A DNA stretch of 64,000 nucleotides from Bacteroides mediterraneensis (GCF_025993685.1 NZ_DAJPEN010000001.1:3782001-3846000), one strand, 5' to 3'. Positions 18,816 to 26,936 are shown, numbered from the stretch's first letter. Translations and numbers: made by a program. The notes: generated by a model not told the origin, from the letters alone.

Positions 18816-21032
18816 TTAATACCAAATATATCCGGGTTCCTTGCACATTTCCAACTCCAACGTGGCCCCCGACATAATCTGTTCATGCGTGATGAAACTC
18901 TGGTGATAAGGCTTCCCGTCCAGCTTGACCGTACGGATATACCGGTTTTCCTTGCTCAGGTTCTCCGCCTTCACGGTAAAGGTTTTCCCGTTCGAAAGAC
19001 TTAACTCCATTTTCTTGAATTTCGGCTTGCCTATCTCATACCGACCGGATACCGGATTCACCGGATAAAATCCCATGGCACTGCACACATACCATGCCGA
19101 CATCTGTCCGCAGTCCTCGTTCCCGCACAATCCTGCCGGGGTATCGAGGTAGAGTTCATCCATAATCTGCGACACATATTGCTGCGTTTTCCAAGGCTGG
19201 TTCACCTTGTTGAACAAATAAGCCACATGATGGCTCGGTTCGTTGCCATGCGCATACTGCCCAATCATTCCCGTACTGAAAATAGGCAAGTCTTCCCCCT
19301 CCGTCGGATGAAAAGTGAACATGCTGTCCAGTTTCTCGGCAAAACGCTCTTTCCCGCCCACCAGCGCGATAAGTCCGTCGATGTCGTGCTGCACAGACCA
19401 GAAATAATGCCACGCATTGCTTTCGCAGATATGCGGGGTGTAGTCCTCTGCCCGGAAATCCGGGATAAAATTCCCTTTGTCATCTTTCGGCTGCATGAAC
19501 GAAGTGGCCGGGTTATACAGGTTCCGATAATTCTGCGAACGGGCATAGAACGTATCGGCCACGTCCTTATGCCCCATCCTGGCCGCCATCTCCGCAATGC
19601 AGAAATCATCGAACGCATATTCCAGCGTCCGCGACAACGACCAATTCTCTGAATTATATTTATCCGTCACATTATAAGGCACATACCCCAGCTGCTTGTA
19701 AAGGCCGATGCCCCGGTATTCATCCAGATTGGCCGTATGCACACAAGCCTCCAAGGCCTTTTCCGCATCAAAATCGCCGATACCTTTCAGATAAGCATCC
19801 ACAATGACCGGCACCGCATGATAACCAATCATCATGTCGGTCTCGCTTCCATAGAAGTTCCACACCGGCAGACGCCCGTTCTGTTCATAAAATGCCAAGA
19901 ATGACTTAATCATGTCATTGGTTCGTTCCGGCTGGGTATAAGTGAACAGCGGATGCGATGCCCGAAACGTGTCCCACAACGAAAACGTGCTGTAATTGGT
20001 CCAGCCGACAGCCTGATGCACCAGTCCGTCCGGTCCGTAATATTGCCCGTCCACATCCGAATAAATGGTAGGCGCCAGCATGCTGTGGTAGAGCGCCGTA
20101 TAGAAGATGGTCTTATCCTTCCTGTCGTCCGACTGTACCCGGATTTTCGACAGTTCCCTGTTCCATTTCTCCCGGGCCTGCCCACGGTATTTCTCGAAAT
20201 CATTCTCCGGCGCCTCCGCCTGCAGGTTCTTCGCAGCTCCCTCCATGCTGACACCCGAAAGAGCTGTGGTCACCACCACCTGTTCGCCTTTCCGCGTGGA
20301 AAAATCAAAACGCGCCACATAGGCCGTCCCCCTCGTTTGGTCATCGTGCAAGATAGACGTGGTATCCAGTTGTATATTCTCAAAAGGCACCGAGAAACGG
20401 GTCTGGAAAAAGACTTTCTGATTCCGGGCCCACCCATCAGAAAAACGGTACCCCCGGATGGTCACAGAATCCACCACCTCCACATAACTGTCTTGCGTGG
20501 CGTCCCAGTTCATCGCTTTCTTCAAGTTCAGGATAATGGCCGACTGAGCTTCCGGAAACGTGTAACGCTGGATGCCGCAACGCTCCGTGGCCGTCAGTTC
20601 CACATTGATTCCGTAATCTTCCAGAAAGACCTGATAATATCCCGCCGACGCACTCTCTTTCTCGTGCGAGAACTTGGAATGTATGCCCAAAGGAGACGCC
20701 GCCTCTACGTAAGGCAAGGTGACAGGCATAAAAGAAATGTCATACAAATCGCCTGCTCCAGTACCCGAAAGGTGTGTATGACTGAATCCGGCAATGGTAC
20801 TGTCCGGATAATAATACCCTGCAATCCGGTCCCAGCCCGGCAAACCGTTGTCCGGACTCAACTGTACCATGCCGAACGGCAACTGTGCCCCGGGGTAGGT
20901 ATTCCCGGTGAAATCTGTCCCGATAAAGGGATTCACATATTGTGTCAAATCTTCTTCCGTAGAAACAGCAGGAGGCGTACACCCCCACGTCAGACTGACC
21001 AACCCCACTAACGCCCAAAATGATTTTTTCAT
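18816..21032 (-). CDS. GH92 alpha-mannosidase lipoprotein (first in tandem)
   Basis: A 738-residue GH92 enzyme and the first gene of the leftward mannosidase operon. The start at 21032 is chosen because MKKSFWALVGLVSLTWGC forms a lipoprotein signal; a longer in-frame reading from 21188 crosses the promoter. Landmarks: VNPFIGTDFTGN, QLPFGMVQLSPD, HTHLSGTGAGDLYD, catalytic acid E537 in CESNAWHYFW, HGNEPSHH, and GNEDCGQMSAWYV. By these motifs it resembles the third gene more than the second and is probably an alpha-1,2-mannosidase. A -7 box lies 37 bases upstream. No susC/susD or sensor gene accompanies the operon. Confidence 0.93.
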   Translation of the reverse strand: MKKSFWALVGLVSLTWGCTPPAVSTEEDLTQYVNPFIGTDFTGNTYPGAQLPFGMVQLSPDNGLPGWDRIAGYYYPDSTIAGFSHTHLSGTGAGDLYDISFMPVTLPYVEAASPLGIHSKFSHEKESASAGYYQVFLEDYGINVELTATERCGIQRYTFPEAQSAIILNLKKAMNWDATQDSYVEVVDSVTIRGYRFSDGWARNQKVFFQTRFSVPFENIQLDTTSILHDDQTRGTAYVARFDFSTRKGEQVVVTTALSGVSMEGAAKNLQAEAPENDFEKYRGQAREKWNRELSKIRVQSDDRKDKTIFYTALYHSMLAPTIYSDVDGQYYGPDGLVHQAVGWTNYSTFSLWDTFRASHPLFTYTQPERTNDMIKSFLAFYEQNGRLPVWNFYGSETDMMIGYHAVPVIVDAYLKGIGDFDAEKALEACVHTANLDEYRGIGLYKQLGYVPYNVTDKYNSENWSLSRTLEYAFDDFCIAEMAARMGHKDVADTFYARSQNYRNLYNPATSFMQPKDDKGNFIPDFRAEDYTPHICESNAWHYFWSVQHDIDGLIALVGGKERFAEKLDSMFTFHPTEGEDLPIFSTGMIGQYAHGNEPSHHVAYLFNKVNQPWKTQQYVSQIMDELYLDTPAGLCGNEDCGQMSAWYVCSAMGFYPVNPVSGRYEIGKPKFKKMELSLSNGKTFTVKAENLSKENRYIRTVKLDGKPYHQSFITHEQIMSGATLELEMCKEPGYIWY

Positions 21033-21068
21033 GCTATGATATCCTATGCTAAGTAGATAAAAAGTGGA

Positions 21069-21146
21069 CAAAGCTAATAAATCTGTCCAAAAATCAGTAC
21101 AAAGAAAGCACAAAAAAACCGTTTTTAAGCCATTTAAAGCGGTTTT
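21069..21146 (-). promoter_or_regulatory. GH92 operon promoter with upstream inverted repeat
   Basis: On the minus strand TAGCTTTG (21076-21069) matches the -7 consensus, 37 bases before the first GH92 start. About 40 bases upstream is an inverted repeat, AAAACCG (21115-21121) and CGGTTTT (21140-21146), enclosing a partly symmetrical AT-rich centre. Its position suits an operator, but no regulator is encoded nearby. Confidence 0.5.
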
Positions 21147-21223
21147 CATTCTACCACTCCCCCCAGCCATACCTGGAAACAGCCTCACATATCTTTTTTA
21201 TGCCCCTTATGATTTCTCTGTTT

Positions 21224-21296
21224 CACAGTGTGGGATTCATATTTCACACTGTGGGATATGTATTTCACAGTGTGGTTTTTGTATCCCACAGTGTGG
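21224..21296. repeat. Four tandem CACAGTGTGG units with exact 21-bp period
   Basis: The 10-base unit CACASTGTGG starts at 21224, 21245, 21266 and 21287. The core is nearly palindromic and the second copy carries the symmetrical C variant. Spacers between the first three copies share GAT..(A/G)TATTT. The array lies in the 713-base gene-free gap between the GH92 operon and mnmA, about 150 bases behind the GH92 promoter. The rest of that gap holds the small-RNA copy 2 and otherwise shows nothing I can identify. Confidence 0.85.
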
Positions 21297-21559
21297 TACA
21301 TAGAAAATATTGAGACACAAACCATTAATCATCCGGTAAAAACAGGTTATGCTCTCCATGACTTTTATTCATCTCACCGCTGCATTTGTTCAGCCATCCG
21401 CCTGCCTACGAAACACAGCTCCCGTCTCACCCCTAAAAAGCATGTCTTTGCCAAATAAATTGTATAAAACCTTTGAATAAACAAGGCCAGTTTCTTAATA
21501 CATGTTATAAAACACGTTTTCTGCTTGCAAATCTCTCCAAAAGCCTTACCTTTGCACTG

Positions 21560-21622
21560 TGTTTTTCATAGTATTAGATTTAAGGTTAACAAAGGTTGGA
21601 GTTCAGCGGAACTCCTTTTTTT
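21560..21622 (+). ncRNA. Small-RNA-like element, copy 2
   Basis: It nearly duplicates the element at 10590-10653: promoter TACCTTTG (21547-21554) with CTTG 19 bases upstream (21524-21527), leader containing ATTAGATTTAAGGTTAAC, and terminator GGAGTTC-AGCG-GAACTCC (21598-21615) plus seven T. About 80 bases are almost identical between copies, including the terminator loop. The upstream ATGTTATAAAACAC block (21502-21515) is also present but 10 bases closer to the promoter than in copy 1. It ends 124 bases before mnmA, which has its own promoter. Confidence 0.7.
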
Positions 21623-21710
21623 ATGTCCATACCCCACCACATCCTTTTTCTTACCATGCCAATCACCTTCCGATAAACAATTTCCACCACTAAATCACAA
21701 GAAGAAAGAG

Positions 21711-21739
21711 TTTGCAAACCGAAGAAAAGCGTAACTTTG
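21711..21739 (+). promoter_or_regulatory. mnmA promoter giving a very short or absent leader
   Basis: TTTG (21711-21714) and TAACTTTG (21732-21739) form a Bacteroides promoter with a 17-base spacer. The mnmA ATG begins only 8 bases after the -7 box, so the transcript should start at or next to the start codon. Confidence 0.6.
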
Positions 21740-21746
21740 TCGCCCT

Positions 21747-22796
21747 ATGGAAGAAAACAACAGAGTCTTATTGGGAATGAGCGGCGGTACCGACAGTTCG
21801 GTGGCAGCGTTGCTCTTGCAGGACGCCGGATATGAAGTGACCGGCATCACTTTTCGTTTTTATGAGAAAGACGGCAACACGGAATACCTGGACGACGCAC
21901 GGGAGTTGTGCCGCTCACTGGGCATTCCTCATCTGGTGTACGATGCCCGCACCGTGTTTCAGGAGAAAATCATCCGGTATTTCATTCAGGAATACATGGC
22001 CGGACGCACCCCGGTGCCTTGTACCTTGTGCAACAACTACCTGAAATGGCCGTTGCTGGCGCAGGTGGCCGACGAACGAGGCATTTACCATCTGGCTACA
22101 GGACATTATGTCAACAAACGGTATACCGACGGCTACTGGCACATCACCTGTGGGAAAGATACCGACAAGGACCAGTCTTTTTTCCTGTGGGGGCTTCCCC
22201 AATCCATACTGGAACGGATGTGTCTGCCCATGGGCGGACTGACCAAAACCCAGGTACGCGAAATAGCTGCCGCACGCGGATTCCTGAAAGCGGCTACCAA
22301 GCGCGACAGCCTGGGCGTGTGTTTCTGCCCGATGGATTACCGCAGCTTCCTAAAAACTCATGTACCGGAAGGAGAAATTGTACCCGGAAATTTTTATGAC
22401 GAACAAGGACATTGCCTGGGGAAACACGAGGGATATCCCTTCTACACCATCGGACAACGGAGGGGGCTGGGCATTCACCTGAACAAAGCGCTCTTTGTAA
22501 AAGATATTATCCCCACGGAAAATAAAGTCATCCTCAGTGACCGTCTGCAGGCACTGGAGAAAAATGAGATGTTTCTCACGCACTGGAACCTGATTCATCC
22601 CGAAGCCCTGCTTGGACACGATGACGTCATCGTCAAGATACGCTACCGGAAACAGGCCAACCGGTGTACCGTCACCCTGCTGGAAGACGGACGGCTGCAC
22701 ATCCAGCTGCATGAGCCGCTGGCTTCCATTGCCAGCGGACAGGCAGCGGCATTCTATCGGGGAGATACCGTATGGGGAGGAGGAATCATCGAGTAA
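21747..22796 (+). CDS. mnmA: tRNA-specific 2-thiouridylase
   Basis: It adds sulfur to uridine-34 of Lys, Glu and Gln tRNAs in the cytoplasm, using ATP and a persulfide donor. The 349-residue protein begins with the PP-loop motif (LLGMSGGTDSSVAALLL), then shows the first catalytic cysteine in PVPCTLCNNYLKW, the tRNA-contact FFLWGL region, the second cysteine region in LGVCFCPMDYRSFL, and the beta-barrel end (YTIGQRRGLGI). Most homologues have V where this has T in SGGTDSS. Length is slightly short for the family but complete. Bacteroides genomes often carry more than one mnmA paralogue, so it may not be the only copy. It converges on the next gene with no intervening bases. Confidence 0.92.
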   Translation: MEENNRVLLGMSGGTDSSVAALLLQDAGYEVTGITFRFYEKDGNTEYLDDARELCRSLGIPHLVYDARTVFQEKIIRYFIQEYMAGRTPVPCTLCNNYLKWPLLAQVADERGIYHLATGHYVNKRYTDGYWHITCGKDTDKDQSFFLWGLPQSILERMCLPMGGLTKTQVREIAAARGFLKAATKRDSLGVCFCPMDYRSFLKTHVPEGEIVPGNFYDEQGHCLGKHEGYPFYTIGQRRGLGIHLNKALFVKDIIPTENKVILSDRLQALEKNEMFLTHWNLIHPEALLGHDDVIVKIRYRKQANRCTVTLLEDGRLHIQLHEPLASIASGQAAAFYRGDTVWGGGIIE

Positions 22797-24290
22797 TCAG
22801 CAATCCTTCTCCCTGCATTTTCCAAAGAAGTAGTCGGTCAGGAAACGGGCATGCTTCTTGACCAGTTCCCGACCCTGTTCTTCGCCTTGCAGGCTGTTCA
22901 GACCGGCATCCTGCAACATGCCGGCATCTTGCAGGGCACAGCTCAAGTCATACGGAATCACCTCCGGATTCAAGAGGAACAAAATGGCCTTCTTCTGTGC
23001 CTCCTTCGAATCATAAAACTTGTTCTCCGGTGAAGAGATGCATTCACACAAACGCATCTGGATATGGACACCGGTATGCGAAGAAACCATCAGCACCAGT
23101 CCGTGCTGTGCATCCATCTTCGGCATCTTTATCCCTTCTTTTTCCTTGTACTCCATTTTCCGGAAAAGGAAATCCCGCACTTCTTCCTCCGACTGGCAGA
23201 ACACGAACTGCTTCCCGCCGGATGCTTTCATAAAGGCATCGTAGGTTTGCCGGATATCTTCACGTTTAGCAGCCTGTCGGGCCAACTCTTCTTTCATCTT
23301 TTCCTCATAGTCTGACACCACCAGCGTACCGTCCTGCCACCAGGTACCTCCATATTGTACCCATCGGCTCTGCAATACCGTCATGCCTTCCTTCCGGCCT
23401 TTCAAAGAGTCCATATTCACAGAGTCCTTACGGACAGACAACTGTACCTCTTCTTCTCCCGACAAATCTTTCACAAACAACGAAGTCTCGTCTTCGCCCT
23501 CATAAAGATACATTCCTTGAGGGACGACTTTGACTTCTGCCCACTGGGCAGCTTCCGGGTGAGTCTTCCCTACCAACGCCAGCCATTCTACGGAGGTCAG
23601 TGAAAGCAGGTTCTTTCTTCCTTCGAACAGAATGTTCTGCTTCACATCGTACGACAGGAGACTTGGATTCACATTCCCCATACGGACGGCCGCCTCCACC
23701 GCATGCTGGTACTCGCTCCGGTTTTCAAACCCTACATAGCTGCAGAAGTGGAACCACTCCAAGATGCTGCGATAACGCATGTAATCATTTTCGCCAAAAG
23801 GCTCTCCATACAGCATGTCATGCAAGCGGGTGTTCTCCGGGGCCACCTCATATTCGTCCGACAGATAATCGTAGAGCTGATAAGCCAGATCCTCAAATAC
23901 CGGGTTCTCGGGATTCAGCACACCGCCTGCCTGCTTTTCCAAAGACTGGAAATAATGCCACAACAAAAAACGCAGGTCTTCCGGATTCACTTCTCCCGGA
24001 TAATATTCTTTCTCTTCTTCCGGCGTCATGAAAGGCACAGGCTGACCGTACCGCTTGCGACATTCGCCGGTAAACGCTTCCCAGATGCCTGTCTGTGTGA
24101 TGAGGTCCTGAAACCAGAGGGTCAAATAAATGGCAATGCCATGAAGGCTGTGTTCCGAATACCGTTCGCCGACCGCAGTCTTCAAGAAATCAGCAAGACG
24201 GTTGGCTACATTCACATAATATGTATCTATTTCATCCTGACGTCCGTAGGGCTGAAACGACATCCACTCTTTTACATATATCTTCTTCAT
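22797..24290 (-). CDS. Conserved hypothetical cytoplasmic protein, 497 residues (DUF3843-like)
   Basis: No signal peptide or membrane segment is visible. The N-terminus, MKKIYVKEWMSFQPYGRQ, followed by DTYYVNVANRLADFL, and the rest of the composition resemble a Bacteroidales family I associate with DUF3843, whose function is unknown; I cannot confirm the family here. The middle is acidic and a lysine/arginine/glutamate-rich helical stretch (about residues 330-365) may be coiled. Its stop codon is directly adjacent to the end of mnmA. A perfect -7 box (TACTTTTG) lies about 30 bases upstream, and a DnaA-box cluster lies behind that. Confidence 0.75.
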   Translation of the reverse strand: MKKIYVKEWMSFQPYGRQDEIDTYYVNVANRLADFLKTAVGERYSEHSLHGIAIYLTLWFQDLITQTGIWEAFTGECRKRYGQPVPFMTPEEEKEYYPGEVNPEDLRFLLWHYFQSLEKQAGGVLNPENPVFEDLAYQLYDYLSDEYEVAPENTRLHDMLYGEPFGENDYMRYRSILEWFHFCSYVGFENRSEYQHAVEAAVRMGNVNPSLLSYDVKQNILFEGRKNLLSLTSVEWLALVGKTHPEAAQWAEVKVVPQGMYLYEGEDETSLFVKDLSGEEEVQLSVRKDSVNMDSLKGRKEGMTVLQSRWVQYGGTWWQDGTLVVSDYEEKMKEELARQAAKREDIRQTYDAFMKASGGKQFVFCQSEEEVRDFLFRKMEYKEKEGIKMPKMDAQHGLVLMVSSHTGVHIQMRLCECISSPENKFYDSKEAQKKAILFLLNPEVIPYDLSCALQDAGMLQDAGLNSLQGEEQGRELVKKHARFLTDYFFGKCREKDC

Positions 24291-24319
24291 ATTAGATTTG
24301 GATTTAAAATTCTGTGGTG

Positions 24320-24327
24320 CAAAAGTA
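24320..24327 (-). promoter_or_regulatory. Predicted -7 element of the DUF3843-like gene
   Basis: TACTTTTG on the minus strand matches TAnnTTTG, 29 bases before the start codon at 24290. Confidence 0.55.
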
Positions 24328-24372
24328 AAATAATTACGAGAGTAAACAAATCATCCCGGCAGAACTTATTTG

Positions 24373-24458
24373 CTATCCACACGTTATCCACAAGCTGTGA
24401 ATAACAATAACTCACTGATATACAAGATTTGTAAAAGACAAGCTGAATAATATTCACA
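24373..24458. other. DnaA-box cluster in an AT-rich intergenic region (possible replication-origin element)
   Basis: TTATCCACA (24384-24392, plus) and TTATTCACA (24404-24396, minus) are exact matches to the DnaA consensus TTATNCACA. CTATCCACA (24373-24381) and ATATTCACA (24450-24458) each differ by one base. Three lie within 32 bases, next to AT-rich sequence, in a 278-base gene-free gap. It could be part of oriC, or a DnaA titration or regulatory site. No dnaA or dnaN gene is in the window, and I could not judge GC skew by eye. Confidence 0.5.
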
Positions 24459-24503
24459 AGGATTTCAACAAGTAATTAACCAACCTGTTCATATCCTATA
24501 CTC

Positions 24504-24548
24504 ACAAAAAAATCCTGTCCGCACATTTCAGAAACGCGAACAGGATTT
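24504..24548 (-). terminator. Terminator of the U32 gene
   Basis: A 13-bp stem with mismatches near the loop (AAATCCTGTCCGC at 24510-24522 with GCGAACAGGATTT at 24536-24548) is followed on the minus strand by seven T. It begins 20 bases after the stop codon. Confidence 0.85.
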
Positions 24549-24568
24549 CCTCTTATTGATTCTTCAAA

Positions 24569-25840
24569 TTATTCTTTCCGTTTCGCCTTCAGTTCTTCTG
24601 CCGGCACCATACGGTACAGACGGTCACTGGGACGGATACGGTCGGGTACCTTGAACGATACATGCACTCCTTTCTTCACCACATCCACCGGTTTCAAATC
24701 TACACGTGCCTCCTCCAGTGTGACATACATGGCACCGGTAGTCGGACCGGTAATCAGGAGTTTGTCGCCTACCTTGATTTCAGCCGCCTCAATCAGGAAC
24801 TCAGCCACTCCGATATTGGAGAAATACTTGATGCCGCGTCCGGCATATACCTTGCGCTCCGTAGCCTCCGAACCATAGTTCTTGCTCCATTCTCCCAGAC
24901 GTTGTCCCAGGTAATATCCGTTCCAGAAACCACGGTTGAACACCGTTTTCAGACGTGTATCCCAGTCGGCCACTTTCTCGTCGGAGAACGTTCCGTCGAG
25001 ATACGACTGGATGGCTTCCTTGTAACATTCCACCACGGTACGCACATACTCAGGACCACGGGCACGGCCTTCAATCTTGAACACCCGGACACCGGCTTCA
25101 ATCATCTCGTCCATGAAATGAATGGTCTTCAAATCTTTCGGCGACATGATGTACTGGTTGTCCACTTCCAGCTCGATATCACTTTCCTTGTCTTTCACGA
25201 TGTAAGCCCGGCGGCATACCTGCATGCAGGCACCTCGGTTGGCCGATGCATTCTGTTCGTTCAGGCTCAGATAGCATTTTCCGGAAACCGCCATGCACAA
25301 GGCACCGTGACAGAACATTTCGATACGTACCAGCTCACCCATCGGGCCCTTGATTTGCTGCTCCTGAATGGCATCGTATATCTTGCGCACCTGCTTGAGG
25401 TTCAACTCGCGGGCCAGCACCACCACGTCGGCAAAGCGGGAATAGAACTTCAGCGCCTCCGCGTTGCTGATGTTCAGCTGGGTAGAAAGATGCACCTCCT
25501 GTCCCACTTCGTTACAGTAAGCCATCACGGCCACATCGGCGGCAATGACGGCACTGATGCCAGCTTCCTTGGCCGCATCCACAATCTTACGCATCAGTTC
25601 AATGTCTTCATCGTAGATGATGGTATTGATGGTCAGGTAACTCTTCACCCCGTGTTCCTCGCACACCTTGGCGATTTCACGCAAGTCTTCTATGGTAAAA
25701 GTGCTCGCCGAGCGCGCACGCATGTTCAAACTCTCAATGCCGAAATAGATGGAATCGGCTCCGGCATGAAGGGCAGCTGCCAACGACTCACGCGAGCCAA
25801 CAGGTGCCATGATTTCAAAGTCTTTGATTGTATAACTCAT
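24569..25840 (-). CDS. Peptidase U32-family protein (TrhP/YegQ-like)
   Basis: Members of this family are named as collagenase-like peptidases, but characterised bacterial ones act in prephenate-dependent tRNA or rRNA hydroxylation. The start at 25840 (MSYTIKDFEIMAPVGS) yields 423 residues; a much longer in-frame reading crosses the promoter and part of dusB. Landmarks: APVGSRESLAAALHAGADS, IYFGIESLNMRA, the U32 signature EMFCHGALCMAVSGKCYLS, and cysteines in GACMQVCRRAY. It is cytoplasmic with no signal peptide. It diverges from dusB, another tRNA-modification gene, and the two share a mirror-image promoter pair, consistent with a role in RNA modification. Confidence 0.88.
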   Translation of the reverse strand: MSYTIKDFEIMAPVGSRESLAAALHAGADSIYFGIESLNMRARSASTFTIEDLREIAKVCEEHGVKSYLTINTIIYDEDIELMRKIVDAAKEAGISAVIAADVAVMAYCNEVGQEVHLSTQLNISNAEALKFYSRFADVVVLARELNLKQVRKIYDAIQEQQIKGPMGELVRIEMFCHGALCMAVSGKCYLSLNEQNASANRGACMQVCRRAYIVKDKESDIELEVDNQYIMSPKDLKTIHFMDEMIEAGVRVFKIEGRARGPEYVRTVVECYKEAIQSYLDGTFSDEKVADWDTRLKTVFNRGFWNGYYLGQRLGEWSKNYGSEATERKVYAGRGIKYFSNIGVAEFLIEAAEIKVGDKLLITGPTTGAMYVTLEEARVDLKPVDVVKKGVHVSFKVPDRIRPSDRLYRMVPAEELKAKRKE

Positions 25841-25860
25841 GTCCACTATTATGATATTAC

Positions 25861-25914
25861 CGCGCAAAGGTAGCGTTTTTTCGGGATATAATAAAATTTC
25901 ACTACCTTTGCGCG
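25861..25914. promoter_or_regulatory. Mirror-image divergent promoters of the U32 gene and dusB
   Basis: CGCGCAAAGGTAG (25861-25873) and CTACCTTTGCGCG (25902-25914) are a perfect 13-bp inverted repeat. Each arm carries a -7 box TACCTTTG, one facing each gene. The -33 zones must overlap in the 28 bases between, so the two promoters probably compete for polymerase. Confidence 0.75.
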
Positions 25915-25928
25915 ACAATATCAAGCCA

Positions 25929-26915
25929 ATGAAAATTAGGAACATAGATTTAGGAGAAAAGCCAGTGTTGCTGGCCCCGATGGAAGATGTCACCGACCCT
26001 GCTTTCCGCCTGATGTGCAAGCAGTTCGGTGCCGACATGGTGTACACGGAGTTCGTGTCGAGCGATGCGTTGATCCGTTCGGTGGGAAAAACAATGCTAA
26101 AGCTGAACATCAGCGAGAAGGAACGCCCGGTGGCCATCCAGATTTACGGGAAAGATACCGATACGATGGTGGAAGCGGCCCGCATCGTGGAACAGGCACA
26201 ACCTGATATTCTGGACCTGAACTTCGGATGTCCGGTGAAACGGGTGGCCGGTAAGGGAGCCGGTTCAGGACTGTTGCAAAACGTACCCAAGATGCTGGAA
26301 ATCACCCGTGCCGTGGTCGATGCCGTCAAGATTCCGGTCACGGTAAAAACCCGTCTGGGATGGGATGCGGAACACAAAATCATCGTGGAACTAGCGGAAC
26401 AATTGCAGGATTGCGGCATTGAGGCCCTGACCATCCACGGGCGTACCCGTGCCCAGATGTACACCGGCGAGGCGGACTGGACCCTTATCGGAGAAGTCAA
26501 GAAGAATCCGAGAATGCACATCCCTATCATCGGCAACGGTGACATCACCACCCCTCAACGTGCCAAAGAATGTTTCGAGCGCTACGGCGTGGATGCCATC
26601 ATGATTGGACGGGCCAGTTTCGGACGTCCCTGGATTTTCAAGGAAGTAAAGCATTATCTGGAGACAGGAGAAGAACTTCCGCCCCTTTCCTTCAAATGGC
26701 GAATGGATGTCTTACGGCAGGAAGTGCTCGACAGCGTGAACCTGCTGGACGAACGCAGAGGTATTCTGCACGCGCGCCGTCACCTGGCTGCCTCCCCGCT
26801 GTTCAAAGGGATTCCCAACTTCAAGGACACCCGCATCGCCATGCTGCGTGCAGAGACACTCCAGGAGTTGAATACCATCCTAGATCACATTGAAAATACA
26901 TTCGGTAAGGAATAA
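25929..26915 (+). CDS. dusB: tRNA-dihydrouridine synthase
   Basis: An FMN-dependent enzyme that reduces specific uridines in the tRNA D-loop. The start at 25929 (MKIRNIDLGEK) gives 328 residues, just downstream of its -7 box; an upstream ATG lies before the promoter. Landmarks: LLAPMEDVTDPAFR, NFGCPVKRVAGKGAGSGLL with the catalytic cysteine, KTRLGWD, HGRTRAQMY, and PIIGNGDI near the FMN phosphate site. The protein is complete. Its stop codon lies in the loop of a hairpin that separates it from the convergent PAP2 gene. Confidence 0.92.
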   Translation: MKIRNIDLGEKPVLLAPMEDVTDPAFRLMCKQFGADMVYTEFVSSDALIRSVGKTMLKLNISEKERPVAIQIYGKDTDTMVEAARIVEQAQPDILDLNFGCPVKRVAGKGAGSGLLQNVPKMLEITRAVVDAVKIPVTVKTRLGWDAEHKIIVELAEQLQDCGIEALTIHGRTRAQMYTGEADWTLIGEVKKNPRMHIPIIGNGDITTPQRAKECFERYGVDAIMIGRASFGRPWIFKEVKHYLETGEELPPLSFKWRMDVLRQEVLDSVNLLDERRGILHARRHLAASPLFKGIPNFKDTRIAMLRAETLQELNTILDHIENTFGKE

Positions 26916-26927
26916 GACTCCTTACCG
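26903..26927. terminator. Bidirectional hairpin spanning the dusB stop codon
   Basis: A 9-bp perfect stem (CGGTAAGGA at 26903-26911 and TCCTTACCG at 26919-26927) has the dusB TAA in its 7-base loop. It lies between dusB and a convergent gene, with a broken T run on the plus side. Confidence 0.6.
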
Positions 26928-26936
26928 ACTTTCTCC

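Noticed and set aside
19953..21011. 352-residue open frame opposite the first GH92 gene
   Set aside because: It is arginine/histidine-rich shadow sequence of a GC-rich gene, with no promoter and no family resemblance.
21033..21188. N-terminal extension of the first GH92 protein
   Set aside because: It crosses the -7 box, and the lipoprotein signal begins at 21032.
21224..21296. Possible CRISPR array from regular repeats (also considered at 45515-45604)
   Set aside because: Units are only 10-15 bases with 6-11 base spacers that are partly conserved, and no cas genes are present.
24662..25873. 403-residue open frame on the plus strand opposite the U32-family gene
   Set aside because: It is a mirror frame of a well-conserved gene; its translation has no recognisable domain and it overlaps the true promoters.
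25841..26137. N-terminal extension of the U32-family protein by 99 residues
   Set aside because: It would read through both promoters and into dusB; MSYTIKDFEIMAPVGS is the normal family start.
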